Below, piece by piece: positions 23,128-35,600 of a stretch of 64,000 bases of DNA. Source of the stretch: Arabidopsis thaliana. Its lineage: Eukaryota; Streptophyta; Magnoliopsida; Brassicales; Brassicaceae. The notes under the pieces are model-generated. The model saw only the letters and a program-made list of their open reading frames with translations, was not told the origin of the DNA and searched no databases. Position numbers and translations under genes: made by a program. The stretch is from assembly GCF_000001735.4 (NCBI RefSeq), contig NC_003071.7:941001-1005000 (forward strand). Reading direction: 5' to 3'. Numbering within the stretch: position 1 is the first letter of the stretch; the number at the start of each line of letters is the position of its first letter.

Positions 23128-23231
23128 AGAGAGACATTATTTCATAGCTTCATCAATTTTATTCAACAATTTCTCTCATTTCATTTCTTCCATAAAATCT
23201 CTCAAAAATCAACAAAACAACAAAACAAACA

Positions 23232-23744
23232 ATGTCTTCGAACAAGATTGTGTTGACTAGCTCGGATGATGAATCGTTCGAGGTTGAGGAAGCGGTGGCT
23301 CGTAAATTGAAGGTCATAGCACACATGATCGATGACGACTGCGCCGATAAAGCAATCCCGCTTGAAAACGTCACCGGAAATATCCTCGCTTTGGTTATCG
23401 AGTATTGCAAGAAACACGTACTTGATGATGTTGATGATAGTGATGATTCTACTGAAGCAACAAGCGAAAATGTAAACGAGGAAGCCAAGAACGAGCTCAG
23501 GACTTGGGACGCAGAGTTCATGAAAGAATTTGATATGGAAACAGTCATGAAACTCATTCTCGCTGTTAATTATCTCAACGTCCAAGATCTTCTTGGTCTC
23601 ACTTGCCAGACCGTTGCAGATCACATGAAAGATATGTCGCCAGAGGAAGTTCGAGAACTCTTTAACATTGAGAATGATTACACACCTGAAGAAGAAGACG
23701 CGATTCGTAAGGAAAACGCTTGGGCTTTTGAGGATCTAAAGTAA
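23232..23744 (+). CDS. ASK16: SKP1-like protein ASK16
   Basis: Intronless, 170 aa. It carries all SKP1 landmarks: [31 protein letters not shown], and SPEEVRELFNIENDYTPEEE, ending in NAWAFEDLK, three residues past the usual WAFE. The interdomain loop (residues about 64-88) is acidic and intermediate in length between ASK14 and ASK19. Predicted SCF adaptor. It is the last gene of the tandem trio and retains a diverged copy of the downstream block at about 23908-23983, but not the upstream block. Confidence 0.95.
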   Translation: MSSNKIVLTSSDDESFEVEEAVARKLKVIAHMIDDDCADKAIPLENVTGNILALVIEYCKKHVLDDVDDSDDSTEATSENVNEEAKNELRTWDAEFMKEFDMETVMKLILAVNYLNVQDLLGLTCQTVADHMKDMSPEEVRELFNIENDYTPEEEDAIRKENAWAFEDLK

Positions 23745-25505
23745 AACCATAAAGTTCCGTTTTCTAAGTGTTGATCTCGATGTTCTTTAATCTTTGTTGA
23801 TTGCATTCGTTTCTTTGAATTCATGGTTTGTGGTTTCCTTTTGTATTTCATCATGTTATAATGTTTAACAATATTTACTTATATATGCCAATGTTAATTA
23901 ATTCTTTCCAACCAAAAAGCCTCTGGCGATTCTGAATTCTTTCGCCAGCGGAACAGTATAAAATATAGCGTACATCGCCACCGTTTGATGAAGACTTGGG
24001 CACTGGAAATTTATCAAAATACATGTGCCCTAGGGCTTCTCTCTGTTAAAAAATTAAACATTTACGATTTCTTTTAGCCACGTAGTGAAAATTCATAATG
24101 AAATGATAATTCAATGCATACCTACACATATCGCATATGTATTATTTTACATTAAATGTAATAAATTAAATCATTTCATATTTTCTAAATAATGTAATGG
24201 TATTTTTCTATCATAGAAAGTTATTTGTGAAAAGTATGAAAGCATTTAATTACATTTAATGTAAATTAATACATATGGGATTTGCACCCAAAATTAAAAT
24301 AAAATAAAATAATAATAATCCATATGGGATATGTGGCTATGTATGCATGCATTGAACTATAATTTTCATTATCTACATTTATAAATTAGTTTTAAGAGAG
24401 GCTTCACAATGGGTCGATTTAGCAAGAATATATAAATTATTACGGGCCCTTTAAAGCCCATAATATACTAAACATCCCGTGAGTGTCAATTGTCAAAGGC
24501 TAAAAGCTAATTCAAGCAATCACATTTTAGTCTAATCCTTTTCATGTTCCGAGATATCGACCAAAGAACATTCGACACCAAATCCACATATGCTCTAAAG
24601 TTCTATATGAGAGAGAAATATACAATCGTAGAAGGAACAGATCTAAAATACTATCTAAAATACAATATATCTTTTTTCCTTCTAAAAACATATGTTAAAA
24701 TTTAGTGAATCAGTATAAGATAATAAGATACATCAATATATTTCATGGTTTTCAAACAATTTGATTTAAGAAAGAAAAAAATAGGTGAGATGGTTAGGGC
24801 TTAATTATGTTTGTTAGGCGACGTGTTTATAATTCCAAATTGATAAAAATTGCATGACGCATGCATTTCATCTCTTTCTCTCTCGAGTTGCTTGGAAGTT
24901 GAGCCAACCCCTTTACTTTGCTTCCAAGTTTAATAATTTTAATAATAATTAGTGTTCATTATTGTCAATAATTCTAATATTGAATCATCATATCAATGTC
25001 TATATCAAAGTTGTTCATGGTGGAACAAGACCTTCCAAAACAAATTACCACTCTTGTTACGTAAATATTAATATATATATATTAATTAGAAGATTCTCCA
25101 ATCTATGGTTAACAATTTATATAGATTTTAATAATCAAAAATAGACTACTTTTTGTTACAAAATGTTACCTTATTTAGAAGTTTTTCCAGCTTTAACTCA
25201 CACATGATGCGGCAAAAAAATCCAAGCACATGATAATTATCTTTGTGGTTTCACGGGCACATGGAAACATATACAATTACTTAATTTTTAGTCTAGTTAG
25301 GTTCATCAATATGCAAATTAAAATGATTTTTTTTCCTTTTTGTGGCAAAGAGACTTCTGTTTTTTCATACCAGCAAAACAGTAAACCAATATTTTCTATG
25401 TAGTCGGATATATAATTTACTCGGATAAAACTATTGAAGCACTTGACATTGTCACAAAGTATAAATTTCATTTATAATAAAAGAAAAAAAAAACAAATTA
25501 AAAAT
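23745..25505. other. Spacer with ASK 3' block copy 3 and a fold-back element
   Basis: ASK16 3' UTR, then the third conserved 3' block (23908-23983: CCTCTGGCGATTCTGAATTC, ATCGCCACCGTT), then the fold-back element listed separately. The remainder to the protease stop is AT-rich and has no supported gene. Confidence 0.5.
24083..24376. mobile_element. Fold-back (MITE-like) element
   Basis: Sequence from 24083 (GTAGTGAAAATT) pairs with sequence ending at 24376 (AATTTTCATTATCTAC). The pairing continues through ATTCAATGCAT and CATATGTATT, then TTACATTAAATGT (left, about 24131-24160) against ACATTTAATGTAAATTAATACATATG (right). The arms are imperfect and separated by a short loop near 24190-24225. 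No target duplication could be fixed and no coding capacity is present. Confidence 0.55.
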
Positions 25506-26891
25506 CTACAATTTTCCACATTCAGTGGGAACAAACGACACCGTTTCTTTCTCAAGATCATGAAGTACATTAAAATTCTGCTGTTGAACATTTCCGAAAA
25601 TAGACATCCCATTAGAACTTCCCATGGCCAAACACAAAACGCCGGTGCTTGAATCCGCCACCATGTAGTTCTCTCCGGGAAGCTCCAAATCAGCACCTTT
25701 AAAATGAAAAATCATCTTAGGAACAGCAATATTCTTGGCAGCATCAGGTAACTTGAAGCACAAGTCAAGTCCCGTGGATCCAGAGTCATCTACTGGTAAA
25801 CTCATCCGAGAAGTAAACTCCTCTTTCAACACTTTAAACGCGGTCTCCTCGAGATACGTGATGGTCGTGCCTGAGTCTATGATCATACCTCCGGTTCCAT
25901 CTTCGGCTAGTTCAAAAGTAGACTTTTCAACAGAAAGGCGTTTTGCTCCAACGGTGATGCCTTGTAACTCAAGGTAATAGAACGAAGGCTGATCTGGATT
26001 TCGTAGCAAAGACATCGTTTTGGTGACTTCACCATCTAAACTTGCACCTGTTTTGTTGACGATACCCGAGGCTAAAGATCCAATAAACAACGAGCTAGAT
26101 GCTTCACTATCCTCAATCGAGGTCAAGCAATAAGAAAACTTAGTCTCTTTGAGCTGAGAAATAAGCGAGAGCGGTCCGCGACCAAGACCTACAAGACCTG
26201 ACCCTTGAGAGAACCCGTCGCCTTCGTTCTCAACCCCACACCCAAACCCGATACCAGAAATCGAGTTCTCGTCCTCGAAAGTGAACGTTTCCGTGGCCAA
26301 GAGCCCTCTTGTAGATGAGTAATCTCCATAAGTATACAAATACTCACAAGCATCTTTATCTTCGTTACAGTTTGATCGAGGCAATGCGTTACAAAGACCA
26401 GAAGAGCATCCTACTTTCGAGTAAGAGGAAGATTTCTCCGGGTCAAAAATCGGAGTTGGTTGATCAAAACATTCAGTGCAAGGCTTGCATTGAGTCCAAA
26501 TAAGGTCACTTCCGGTATCAACAATAGCAGAGTATTTAACCGCCGGGTTTCCAATAGACAACTCCATAAGAAACTCACCGCTTCCTCCATGAGTAGGTGC
26601 TTTAATGTTATTAGTATCATCAGGCTTAGAGGCTACAGCTAAAACAGCTACAGCTCCTAATCTGTTTAATCTATGGAATCCACGGTTAATCCCTCTCTGA
26701 ATCTTTTGGATCTTGGTGAGGTTTTTACCGGAATCCACATGTCGAAGACTCAATCGAAAACCGGATCTCGGAAGGTTTTTCGGAAGAGTACGGTCGATTA
26801 ATGATCTTCTTGACGATGAAACCGAGATTAAACATGAAAAAAGAATAAGAAAGAAAGGAAATAATAAAGAAGAAGAAGAAGAAGAAGCCAT
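25506..26891 (-). CDS. Nepenthesin-type aspartic protease (family A1)
   Basis: A single exon encoding 461 aa. An N-terminal Ser/Leu/Phe-rich signal peptide (about 1-27) is followed by a propeptide and the protease domain. Both catalytic aspartates are present: DTGS at 125-128 and DSGT at 339-342. The Cys-rich segment after the first active site (CKPCTEC, SSGLC, ACEY) is the nepenthesin-type insert of plant A1B proteases. No plant-specific insert is present. I place it as At2g03200. Predicted secreted or vacuolar endopeptidase; the substrate is unknown. A TATAAA-like motif lies about 60 bases upstream on the minus strand (near 26947-26953). Next to it on the same strand are the FUT genes, with no evident functional link. 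Confidence 0.9.
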   Translation of the reverse strand: MASSSSSSLLFPFFLILFSCLISVSSSRRSLIDRTLPKNLPRSGFRLSLRHVDSGKNLTKIQKIQRGINRGFHRLNRLGAVAVLAVASKPDDTNNIKAPTHGGSGEFLMELSIGNPAVKYSAIVDTGSDLIWTQCKPCTECFDQPTPIFDPEKSSSYSKVGCSSGLCNALPRSNCNEDKDACEYLYTYGDYSSTRGLLATETFTFEDENSISGIGFGCGVENEGDGFSQGSGLVGLGRGPLSLISQLKETKFSYCLTSIEDSEASSSLFIGSLASGIVNKTGASLDGEVTKTMSLLRNPDQPSFYYLELQGITVGAKRLSVEKSTFELAEDGTGGMIIDSGTTITYLEETAFKVLKEEFTSRMSLPVDDSGSTGLDLCFKLPDAAKNIAVPKMIFHFKGADLELPGENYMVADSSTGVLCLAMGSSNGMSIFGNVQQQNFNVLHDLEKETVSFVPTECGKL

Positions 26892-27334
26892 GGTTTGTGT
26901 GTGTGTGAGTGGATAGATGAGAGATTAAGGGAGTGTAGATTAGTGTTTATAAAGAGTTTTTAGGACACAAAAAGAAAAGAGTTACAGAACAAAGTTAGGC
27001 GTGTAAGAAGATAGACATTGATGTAACTTCCCTACTTAAAATGAGGAGACACTGTTTAAGAGATTCACTCAAACAAGCAAAGCCCTATTCTTCCGTTGTT
27101 AGTTGAGAAAACTTTTGAGTTTCTCTTTTTCTCACTTACTGTTGGGAAAACAAAAACACAAGAAAATTATTATATGGGCCTAATAGTGATTAAGCGCACT
27201 AAAACAGAGCCTATTACAGGGTTAAGTAAAAGAAGTCATTAGTGAAAGACAATAATGGAAATGGCTTGGTTCTTCTATCTTTTAATATCAACTGAAACAT
27301 TCAGAAAAAAAGGAAACATTACAATGTTGATTAT
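26892..27334. other. Protease promoter and FUT2 3' flank
   Basis: The promoter and 5' UTR of the protease (minus strand), followed by the FUT2 3' UTR. No further gene. Confidence 0.5.
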
Positions 27335-29120
27335 CTAAAAGTTGTCAACAAGCTTAAGTCCCCAGCTAATATCTTCACAATGTCTAACATGCGGGACAAC
27401 ATTACCAGTGTCAGTTCCTTTCTTTGCTTTGCAATCATAGTAAGGAGGAGCATGGAAACAAGGATCTGGTGACATAGCTCTACCGCAAGGTGGATTTGGG
27501 TTGGTTTGATTCTCTTGTTTATACAGAATCCAAGCTCTTAATCCTCCAAGTCCTTGAGCTACATAACCAAATGTAGACCAAGCACTAATAACCAACTTAT
27601 CCGTTAAGCTGAGTAAGTACATCTCTGCCCAAGCTTTCCTGTTATGCATTAGCTTCTCTGTTTGTTGATGTCCTTCATGACTTGGCTGATGTATTCCAAT
27701 CACATCTCTTGTTACAGTTGGATTTTCCCAATACATTGTTTTCAAGATCTCAAAGTATCCTGTTGTTAAAGAGGTGACCAAGACAGATTTGAGTTTCAAC
27801 TCTTCTTCTGATGGCTGCTTGTATTGTTCTTCACCTTTGCTTAGTCTCGGTAACAGATTCTCGTTTTGAACACACGAAATGATTTGCTTTGTGACTCGAG
27901 GAGATACGCCGGATTTCTCATCAAAGACTCTTATTTGAAGACCAATCCTTTCATCAGCTTTGGCTAAGTAAGCTTGATAGTATCTTGTGATTAGTCCCCA
28001 GACTTGATTTGAAGGATGGAAAAGGTAACGACCTAAATGGTGAAAAACCGTTCCTTTCTCGGGAAACATCATACCGAGCTCTTCTTCGAAAGAAGAAATC
28101 AAGAAAAGAGACGGTGCAAAGAAGTTGTTTGTCCTCATGATCAACCAAGGAACATTCTTTAAGAGATTTTGATCTTCTTCACAGAAGAACATTTTGTCGT
28201 GCTCATTGTAGTCATGAGCTAGATGAAGATAGAGATGAGACAGAGACGAAACAGAGGATTCATTAATCAGTTTCCTCTTCAGCATATCTCCATGGCAGTG
28301 AGCTGAGTTTTGACCAAAGCCACTGAACTGACTAGCTAAGGTGAAATCTTTCGGTAGTAACCAAGTGGTATCGAGGAACGGTTCGCAGAATAAATCCGCG
28401 AACTGTTCCCCTCCTTCAACAAGCAAGACTCTATCTGTCAACATTGCATACAGAAACACAGAAGCAATACTGATAATCCTGTTTCCTAATCCGCTAAACG
28501 ACATCCAAACAACATACTTGCATCCTTGTGATTCCATCTCACCTGTTTGTTTCTGTTTAAGCAATCTTTCTGCATTGGTATACTGTCTTGTTCCCGGTCC
28601 ACATCTTTTATGAAGCTCTTCGTAAGCTCTAAGCTTCGAAAGTAGATGCAACGAAGGTTTATACGGTGAAGCTTTACGGTAGAGGTAAGATTGGTATCTA
28701 CTCAAGCAAGACTCTTTCTTGAAACCAGATACAAGTAGCCCTCCAAGCAGAGACATATCTACAGAATCTGATGAAACATTCAAAGAAAAATTTAGAAACA
28801 TTTCAAAACAAAAAGAAGAAAGTAAGTTTACCTTTTTGTTCTTGATCTCTCTGCACTAGTGATGAATCATCTGATGAGGATGTCACATTTGGTTCCATTG
28901 TTATGAATCTAGATGCTTGTACAAAGCCATTTCCTTGATCATATCCAAACATGGCTACGATTACTAGCGAGACAGGGACTAAAACCATGAACAAAGCTAA
29001 GATCTCTGTGATTCTCATTGCTCCTAAGAATCTGCAACTCTTTTCTTGGACTCCTGATTGATCTTCCGGTTGTTGATCAATGGCTCTGGAAAGAGATAAT
29101 CTTCTTCTGGAGGGATACAT
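27335..29120 (-). CDS. FUT2: Xyloglucan-type fucosyltransferase FUT2 (GT37)
   Basis: Two exons, 28832-29120 and 27335-28767, joined through a split GAT codon. From the first ATG (29118-29120) the protein is 573 aa. Starting at Met35 (29016-29018) gives 539 aa, the length I remember for FUT2. The upstream start adds a basic cytosolic tail (MYPSRRRLSLSRA) like that of FUT1, so it may be the true one. A single membrane anchor (TEILALFMVLVPVSLVIVAMF) marks a type II Golgi protein. GT37 motifs follow: SFSGLGNRI, LQIRVFDE, SAWSTFGYVAQGLGGLRAW, and the Cys-containing C-terminus ending in DNF. It is a close paralogue of FUT1, which lies immediately upstream on the same strand. The substrate of FUT2 is not established. 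Confidence 0.93.
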
Positions 29121-29400
29121 TATTCAGAAACCCTAAGATCTAAACAAAAATGGAAAAAGAAATCAAATCTGATCTCTCCCTTTTACTTTCCTCATTTGTT
29201 ACATAGGAAGAGTAAGAGAATAAGCAAAAGATCATCAAAAAAAAACTGAGACTTTGGTAATAAAAACTCAACCTTTATGCTCTTGTTTTATCTATTTTAA
29301 GAGAAAATGTCAAAAGCACAAAAATTGACTTTATTAAAGCTAATTTAAGAAGTTACATGATACATCAAATAATCAAAAACAGAGTAAGGCACACAAAAAA

Positions 29401-31353
29401 TCATACTAGCTTAAGTCCCCAGCTGATATCCTCACAATGTCTCACATGAGGAACTAGTGTTCCCGTGTCAATACCCGTTTTCGCTTTACAATCATAGAAT
29501 GGAGGCGAGTGGAAACAAGGCTCCATCGACATAGCCCGACCACACGAAGGATCGGGAGTTGTACGGTTTTCGGGTCTATAGAGTATCCAAGGCTTTAAAC
29601 CTCCAAGACCTTGAGCTACATATCCAAATGTAGACCAAGCACTTGTCACAAGATTATCTGTCAAACTCAAAAGATACATTTCCGCAAGAGCTTTGCCATT
29701 ATGCATCTTTTTTTCGGTCTGCTGATAACCTTCTTGGCTCGGCTGATGAACACCGATGATTTCTCCAGTTGATGTCGGATATTCCCAATACATACTCTTT
29801 AAGTTCTCCGCGTAACCCGCGTTCAAAGATGTGACAAGCACGGCTTTGTGTTTGGGGGTATTAACATGGCGAGATCTCTCCACTAGTGTGTCTACTTCAG
29901 GTAGAAGTTTCTCTTTTTGAGTACAAGATGAAATCTGATCCATCACATGCTGAAATGGACCCGGGTCTTCATCGAAAACTCTTACTTGAATCCCAATCTT
30001 CTCATCCGCATGCGATAAGTAAGCTTCGTAGTATCTAGTGACTAAGCCCCATACTTGGTTAGTTGGGTGAAAAAGATACCTACCTAAGTGATGAAAGACA
30101 GTCGCTTTCTGTGGGAATAGCTTGTTTAGTTCATCATCGAAACCCGGTATTAACCACAGAGATGGAACAAAGTAATTGTCTGTTTTAACAATCAACCAAG
30201 GGACTTTCCCGATGAATGTTTGGTCTCCTTCACAGAAGAACATCTTATCATGATCTCCATAATCATGAACAAGATGAAGATAAAGATGAGACAAAGTTCC
30301 CTCAGTATCAATCACCTGATTCTTCACCATATATCCATAACAACGAGATGATTCTTGATTTAATCCATCAAACTGATCAGTCATAGGGAAATCTAAAGGT
30401 AGCAACCACGACATACCGAGAAACGGCTCGCAAAAGAGATCATCCATGTCTTTCCCTCGGTCAACAAGCAAGACTCTATCCGTTAAAAGCGCGTAAAGAA
30501 AAACCGAGGCTAGAGAAAGTATCCTGTTCCCTAAGCCGCTAAAAGAAATCCACACAACATATTTGCATTCACCATCACCATCAATATGTTCTTGATCAAG
30601 TTGTTTTAGAGCTTTCTTGTAAGATTCAGTACCCGGACCACATCGCTTGTGAAGCTTTTCGTAGTTTCTAAGCTTAGAGATGAGATAAGAAGATGGCTTG
30701 TAAGGTGAAGGTTTACGGTAATGAACTGATTGGTACCTACTAAGGCAAGAATCTTCATCAAAACCAGAAGCAAGTAGCCCTCCGAGAAGCTTATCAGAAT
30801 CTACAAAACAAAACAGAATCAGAACAAAATCTAAAAAACTCGGAAAAAACGAATGTAACAGTCTAAGCTGAGACCAAAACAAAAGAGCACTTTTTCACCA
30901 AAACAACATCAAACCAAAAATAGTAGTCTTGTGACTGACAAAGACTCAATTTTTATGAGTATAGATCTCAAATTGAAATCGACCAAGAGCTATGGACATA
31001 CAGAGGCAAATGCGTAGTGTAAAGAACGAGATCTAAAGTAATAAAGCTCAAAACTTTGACTTGGAAGAACACATACTGATGTTAGTAACATTTGGGAAAA
31101 CTCCGGCGTCGAGAACTCTAGCTTCGGCGAAACCCATAATCCGATTTGAATCAGATGGGTGTTGGTGAAAGATCATTGAGAATGCTACTAGTACAGAGAA
31201 GACTATCAAGCAAGTAGTGAAGGTTCTCGTGAGCTTCATCGTACCGGAGCTGAGATACTTCATTTGAAGTAGTTCGGAGAAATTAACGGACTTTGAACCG
31301 CCGGTAGTGGTTCTGATCGGAGACGATCTTCTCCTGTACGAATTCTGATCCAT
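29401..31353 (-). CDS. FUT1: Xyloglucan alpha-1,2-fucosyltransferase FUT1 (MUR2, GT37)
   Basis: Two exons, 31077-31353 and 29401-30800, joined through a split AAT codon, give 558 aa, identical in length to the known AtFUT1. Type II Golgi membrane protein: short basic N-terminus, one transmembrane segment (about 42-63), stem, then the GT37 catalytic domain. Motifs include SFSGLGNR (178-185), IQVRVFDE (near 366, GDP-fucose binding) and SAWSTFGYVAQGLGGLKPW. FUT1 adds fucose from GDP-fucose to the galactose on xyloglucan side chains, giving the XXFG/XLFG units lost in the mur2 mutant. It shares exon layout and intron position with FUT2, supporting tandem duplication. The first intron (30801-31076) is 276 bases. 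Confidence 0.97.
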
Positions 31354-31916
31354 TGATTGCTCTTGAGGGAGACTCTAAAGTCACTCACCGACTTCATAAC
31401 TTTATTTCAGAACATGTCTCCACGACATGGTTTAATTGTAATAAAATTATATTTCAATTGAATATCTTCACTTCTACATTATTACTTTTTACACCATAAA
31501 CTTTGTAATGTTATATTTTGACCCCTATTGTAACAAGTGAATATTAGAAAAAGTAAACCATGTTAAAATTTAATTACTTCTAATTAGGACTGTCAAATTT
31601 TTACTACAGTAATCTTTAAAAAATTACAAATGTCAAAATTTTATAAAATAATGTATATAATTTTAAGTAATAAGATAATTAAAGAGAAAATATCTTAAAA
31701 TACCATTTTTAAAATTAAAAAAATCTTAAAATACCATAAAAGAAAAATTGTTCTCCAAGAATACCACCACTTGTTCTCCAAGAATAGGTTTTAACGAAAC
31801 TATTTCCTAAAACTTAAAAGCCGACATAACTAAAGGGTTTAAGAGGAGGGGTTTTAAGCTTCCCACTTGTGTTCTTGACTCTCAAACCTAACTTCGTCTT
31901 TTAAAATCAAACAACC
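31354..31916. other. Divergent FUT1 / GCK intergenic promoter region
   Basis: About 560 bases between two head-to-head genes. AT-rich. The direct repeats CTTGTTCTCCAAGAATA / TTGTTCTCCAAGAATACC lie at about 31748-31787, with AAAATACCAT units nearby. Confidence 0.5.
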
Positions 31917-32375
31917 ATGTCTTCTATGAATGCGAATGCTGAGAATTCTGAGAGCAAACCAAAAAGCGGTAACGACCCTTTGGATCATGAAGGAGGAGAT
32001 TCATCTGCTGCTTCGGAAGATCCGAACAAATCCAAAACAGTAAGTTCTGATGATGATTTGAGTGAGACTAACAAGGAGAAAGAGGAAGAAGATTGTGAAG
32101 AGTGTTGGCTTAGTCGGTATTTGAAAAAAGGTGATTGCAAAGATGCATTCATAGAAGTTGATCATTGTAGGGAAGTGAAAGATGACGGCACGAACTGTCG
32201 AGATGCTAGATTGAAGCTGATTACATGTATGTATACTAACGTCGATTACTACGGACCGTTTCTAGCAATGCAGAAAGAGATGCGGACTCAGTCGTTAAAG
32301 GAGTTGGAACAAGGGGAGGAGGCAGCCGCTGCGGCGAAGAAGAAGGAAGAAGAAGAAGAAACCAAGGGAAAGTGA
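31917..32375 (+). CDS. GCK-domain protein
   Basis: A single exon, 152 aa. An acidic Ser-rich N-terminus precedes a compact domain with six cysteines at 60, 63, 74, 84, 94 and 104 (CEEC, GDC, VDHC, TNC, ITC). This is the plant GCK (Gly-Cys-Lys) domain, with CX9C-like spacing reminiscent of CHCH proteins. The C-terminus is an Ala/Lys/Glu-rich helix. I place it as At2g03230. Function is unknown; paired disulphides and a possible mitochondrial link are inference from the Cys spacing. It is transcribed away from FUT1. Confidence 0.85.
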   Translation: MSSMNANAENSESKPKSGNDPLDHEGGDSSAASEDPNKSKTVSSDDDLSETNKEKEEEDCEECWLSRYLKKGDCKDAFIEVDHCREVKDDGTNCRDARLKLITCMYTNVDYYGPFLAMQKEMRTQSLKELEQGEEAAAAAKKKEEEEETKGK

Positions 32376-32692
32376 GCGATTATTAGAATTTATTTGGTTA
32401 AGTTATTCTGATACTTTGAATGTTTCTGATTATTACTTTTGTTATTGTGGGAGAATTTGGTTTTTAAGTCATTGCTTTGTTGATGCCCATGAATTTCATG
32501 TTTCTCTCAATGAAACAAATTTTAAGTGCAAATCAGTGACCCTAATTACTATGGCTAATCTAGCGAATATCCGTTATCCTGAGTGAAACATCTCCTTGAT
32601 CTCAATGAACCAGCTTTAGTCTAGTCCATCTTCCTCCTACTCGTTGTGGATGAATCAGTCTTTACAGAATCTAAGACTAGAAACCGAGAAAA

Positions 32693-35600
32693 CTAGTTGC
32701 CTTTATCGTCATCCTCGTCGTAGTTAAACGGTAATGGAACCGTCTTAAATGCTCGATACTTCCCAACATTGTTCAAATGCTCATTCTCTAACCTGTTTTT
32801 TTGCATAAACAAATCCCCAAGAAAGTTATATCATATGTTGTGTGACAGTAAATAGCGCTAATACATGGTGAAGAAAAGTTGCAGTAACTTATGTTTTCTC
32901 ACCTGAAGAAATTCCATATCCCACGGCGGATAATCTCTAGACTGGCAACAACAGCAACCATCGTCTGTCTGTGCATGAAGGAGAAATTGAAATCAAGCAC
33001 GGTCTGCAGCCACGCGAACCTGAGCAAGATGTTCAAGATCTGCATATGTTTTTAAAGTTAAGAATCAATTTTGCACTAGGATTCCAAATGTTGTGTTACT
33101 CTATAGTTTGTGCTTACCATCGCGATGAAGTATACTTTCTTCTGCGGGACAAGGAGTTTATCACGGAGCCAAGGGTTCTTAGATGTTCTGTTTAGAAGAC
33201 CCCAGTCATAGACTAAGTCCCAGTAAGTACAGAAAATGGCAGCAATAGCTGAGAAGATCCCAGCTAATATTCTCCATATAAATTGATTATCCTCGTCGAC
33301 ACTGTAAGTCGTCCTCAAGCAGACAGCCACTATAGTCAAGAAGTACTTGAGGCCATTGTATCCTTGTTCTGGGTTTTTCTCTTCAAACAGTCGCCTCAAG
33401 CACTGCAAATATATAGTGTTCTTTAGCAAATATTATATGAATGAAGAGAGTTTCGAATGGTTGGATTTCGTATGAACTCAACAAGCTTTGTACCTGAAGG
33501 AGACGAGAGACGTATGGGATGACAGCAACAATGAATAAGAAAGCATTGTAGGCATCTGACTCTGTGCAAGTGTTTATTCGATGTTTGTAATCTCCCCAAC
33601 CGTAATGACATATATAAAACTGGATACTTCGAAGAGCTTGCACCTGACTTGTTAACTGATCGCCCACCAAGAAATCAGGTAATGTTACCTGCAGGAGAAG
33701 TCGAATATTAAGATTTGGATATGTTGAAGTACAATGATCAAATTTTTATTTTTCATCATCAATCATCAATGAGACGTTCAGTTTCTGTTCCTACCTTGTA
33801 TAGAGGAGCAGCAAGGCAGTGAAAGAGGCAAGTGAGGAAGAAGAAGCGACTCGACCGGTAGAAGATGTTGAATGGTAAGACTAGAACTACAAACATACCC
33901 TATATCACACAGTCATTCCGTTATTATTGTCATATCGCTAATTTTCGCATTAAAAGCTGAATATTGGATTTATAGACTTACAGTGAGCAGGAAAAGAGGA
34001 AGAAGTTCGGTTAATGCTTGATAATCTTTAGTTTCGGGGTCAACCTCCATGTCAAGATTGGCAAGAATACAAAGAAGTGCAAAGACTCCAATGCTTAATC
34101 CCACAAATAGAACTTGTCTATAACCAAGTTCAGTACCGTGCTTGAACCCAAATATGAAAGAGTAATTCACTCGATACCGCCTCCAGTAGTATATGTTACC
34201 AGCATACATAAGTATGTGCAGAACGACGAACCCGAACAAACTGTACGAAGATCAAAGAAGGCAGAGTGCATCAAAACATTAAGTTCCACCTTAAATATTC
34301 ATGAGAACAGAAGAAACATTATAGTCAAACCTGTAAAGAGGGAACATAGTGTTCATGTACTGTTTCTGGCCTTCCTCCTGCAAAATGTTTCGTGTTCGTA
34401 TGATTGCGAATAGAGCCACTACTAGAGAAAACAAACATCCACCCAAGAAACCTGAAACCAAGTTCTGCATTAGCAATTGAAGGAGAATCGAAATCAGTAT
34501 AAAGTAGTAAAATGAAGTCCACCTGTGGAGAATGTAATTCGATGTCTCTCTCGTTTAGCTTTGGGTCTCAAGATGTTCATTCCTTTTGATCTGTTAGCAT
34601 TGGAGAAATGCTTAATAAACGTAGCTTCAACACGCTCAACGAGTCTAGTAACCTCATCAGAGCTTCCAAGGTAAGAGTTATCAATCATTTTCATGTAAGA
34701 CTTTGAAGCATGCCTTGAAGTTATCTGTTTCAGAGGAATTTCATCGAACACCTTTCAGTCATACTTCAAAAAAATCCCCAAATTCAAAAACCTCTCAAAC
34801 CTCAAACCAAATCTTTACCTTATCATATTTCTTCAATATCTTCGAAAACGCTAATTCATTCAAAAAGCTGCATCGAATCTCAAATCCATCAATCATAAAA
34901 CTCCATGAATCCGCTTTGATCATCCAATTCAACAACATATACGAGTACGTACCTGTAGCTTTTGAGTAACCGAAGCTTCTGGTAAAACTCAACGAAGGCG
35001 CGTCTGAGTTTCGCCTCCACTTTCCTCAGATTCTCTCTGCTAAATTTAAGCTCCGTCAAATTCGAGGCCTGGAGAACACTTTTAATGGTGGATCGTGGCG
35101 TTTCCTTCGTATGGTTAAACTTGACACGATCCAAAACCTCAATCGGAGGTGGTCTCCCAGCTTTCATCTTCCTCACGTCACCGGACACTTCGCCGGAAAC
35201 ACCGTTATCTTCTTCTTTCTCTGCATCATCATCATCTTCTTCGTCAGAGGATTTACCAGCTTTGCTTGATCCTCCTTCTTGTATCGCTTCCATGTGAGCT
35301 TGAGCTCCAACTTTCACTGCAACCAAACCAAAATTTCAAATTTCAAATTACGGTTTAACCAAACCGGATAGTGCCAAATACTGAAAATCTGCAACAGAAT
35401 CAATTTAACCGTTCGATTTAACCAGAATTAATAATCGAACCGGAGAGAGTGCAACAAAACTAGAGAATTTCAACTAAACGATTCAGTAACGGTTACGGTT
35501 TGGTAAAACCGGATAAATCAATCAAACGAGAGAAAGACACAAATCAATTTCAGTTTGGCCATTACGGTTCGATAAAACCAGATCAACAAAACCGGAGAAA

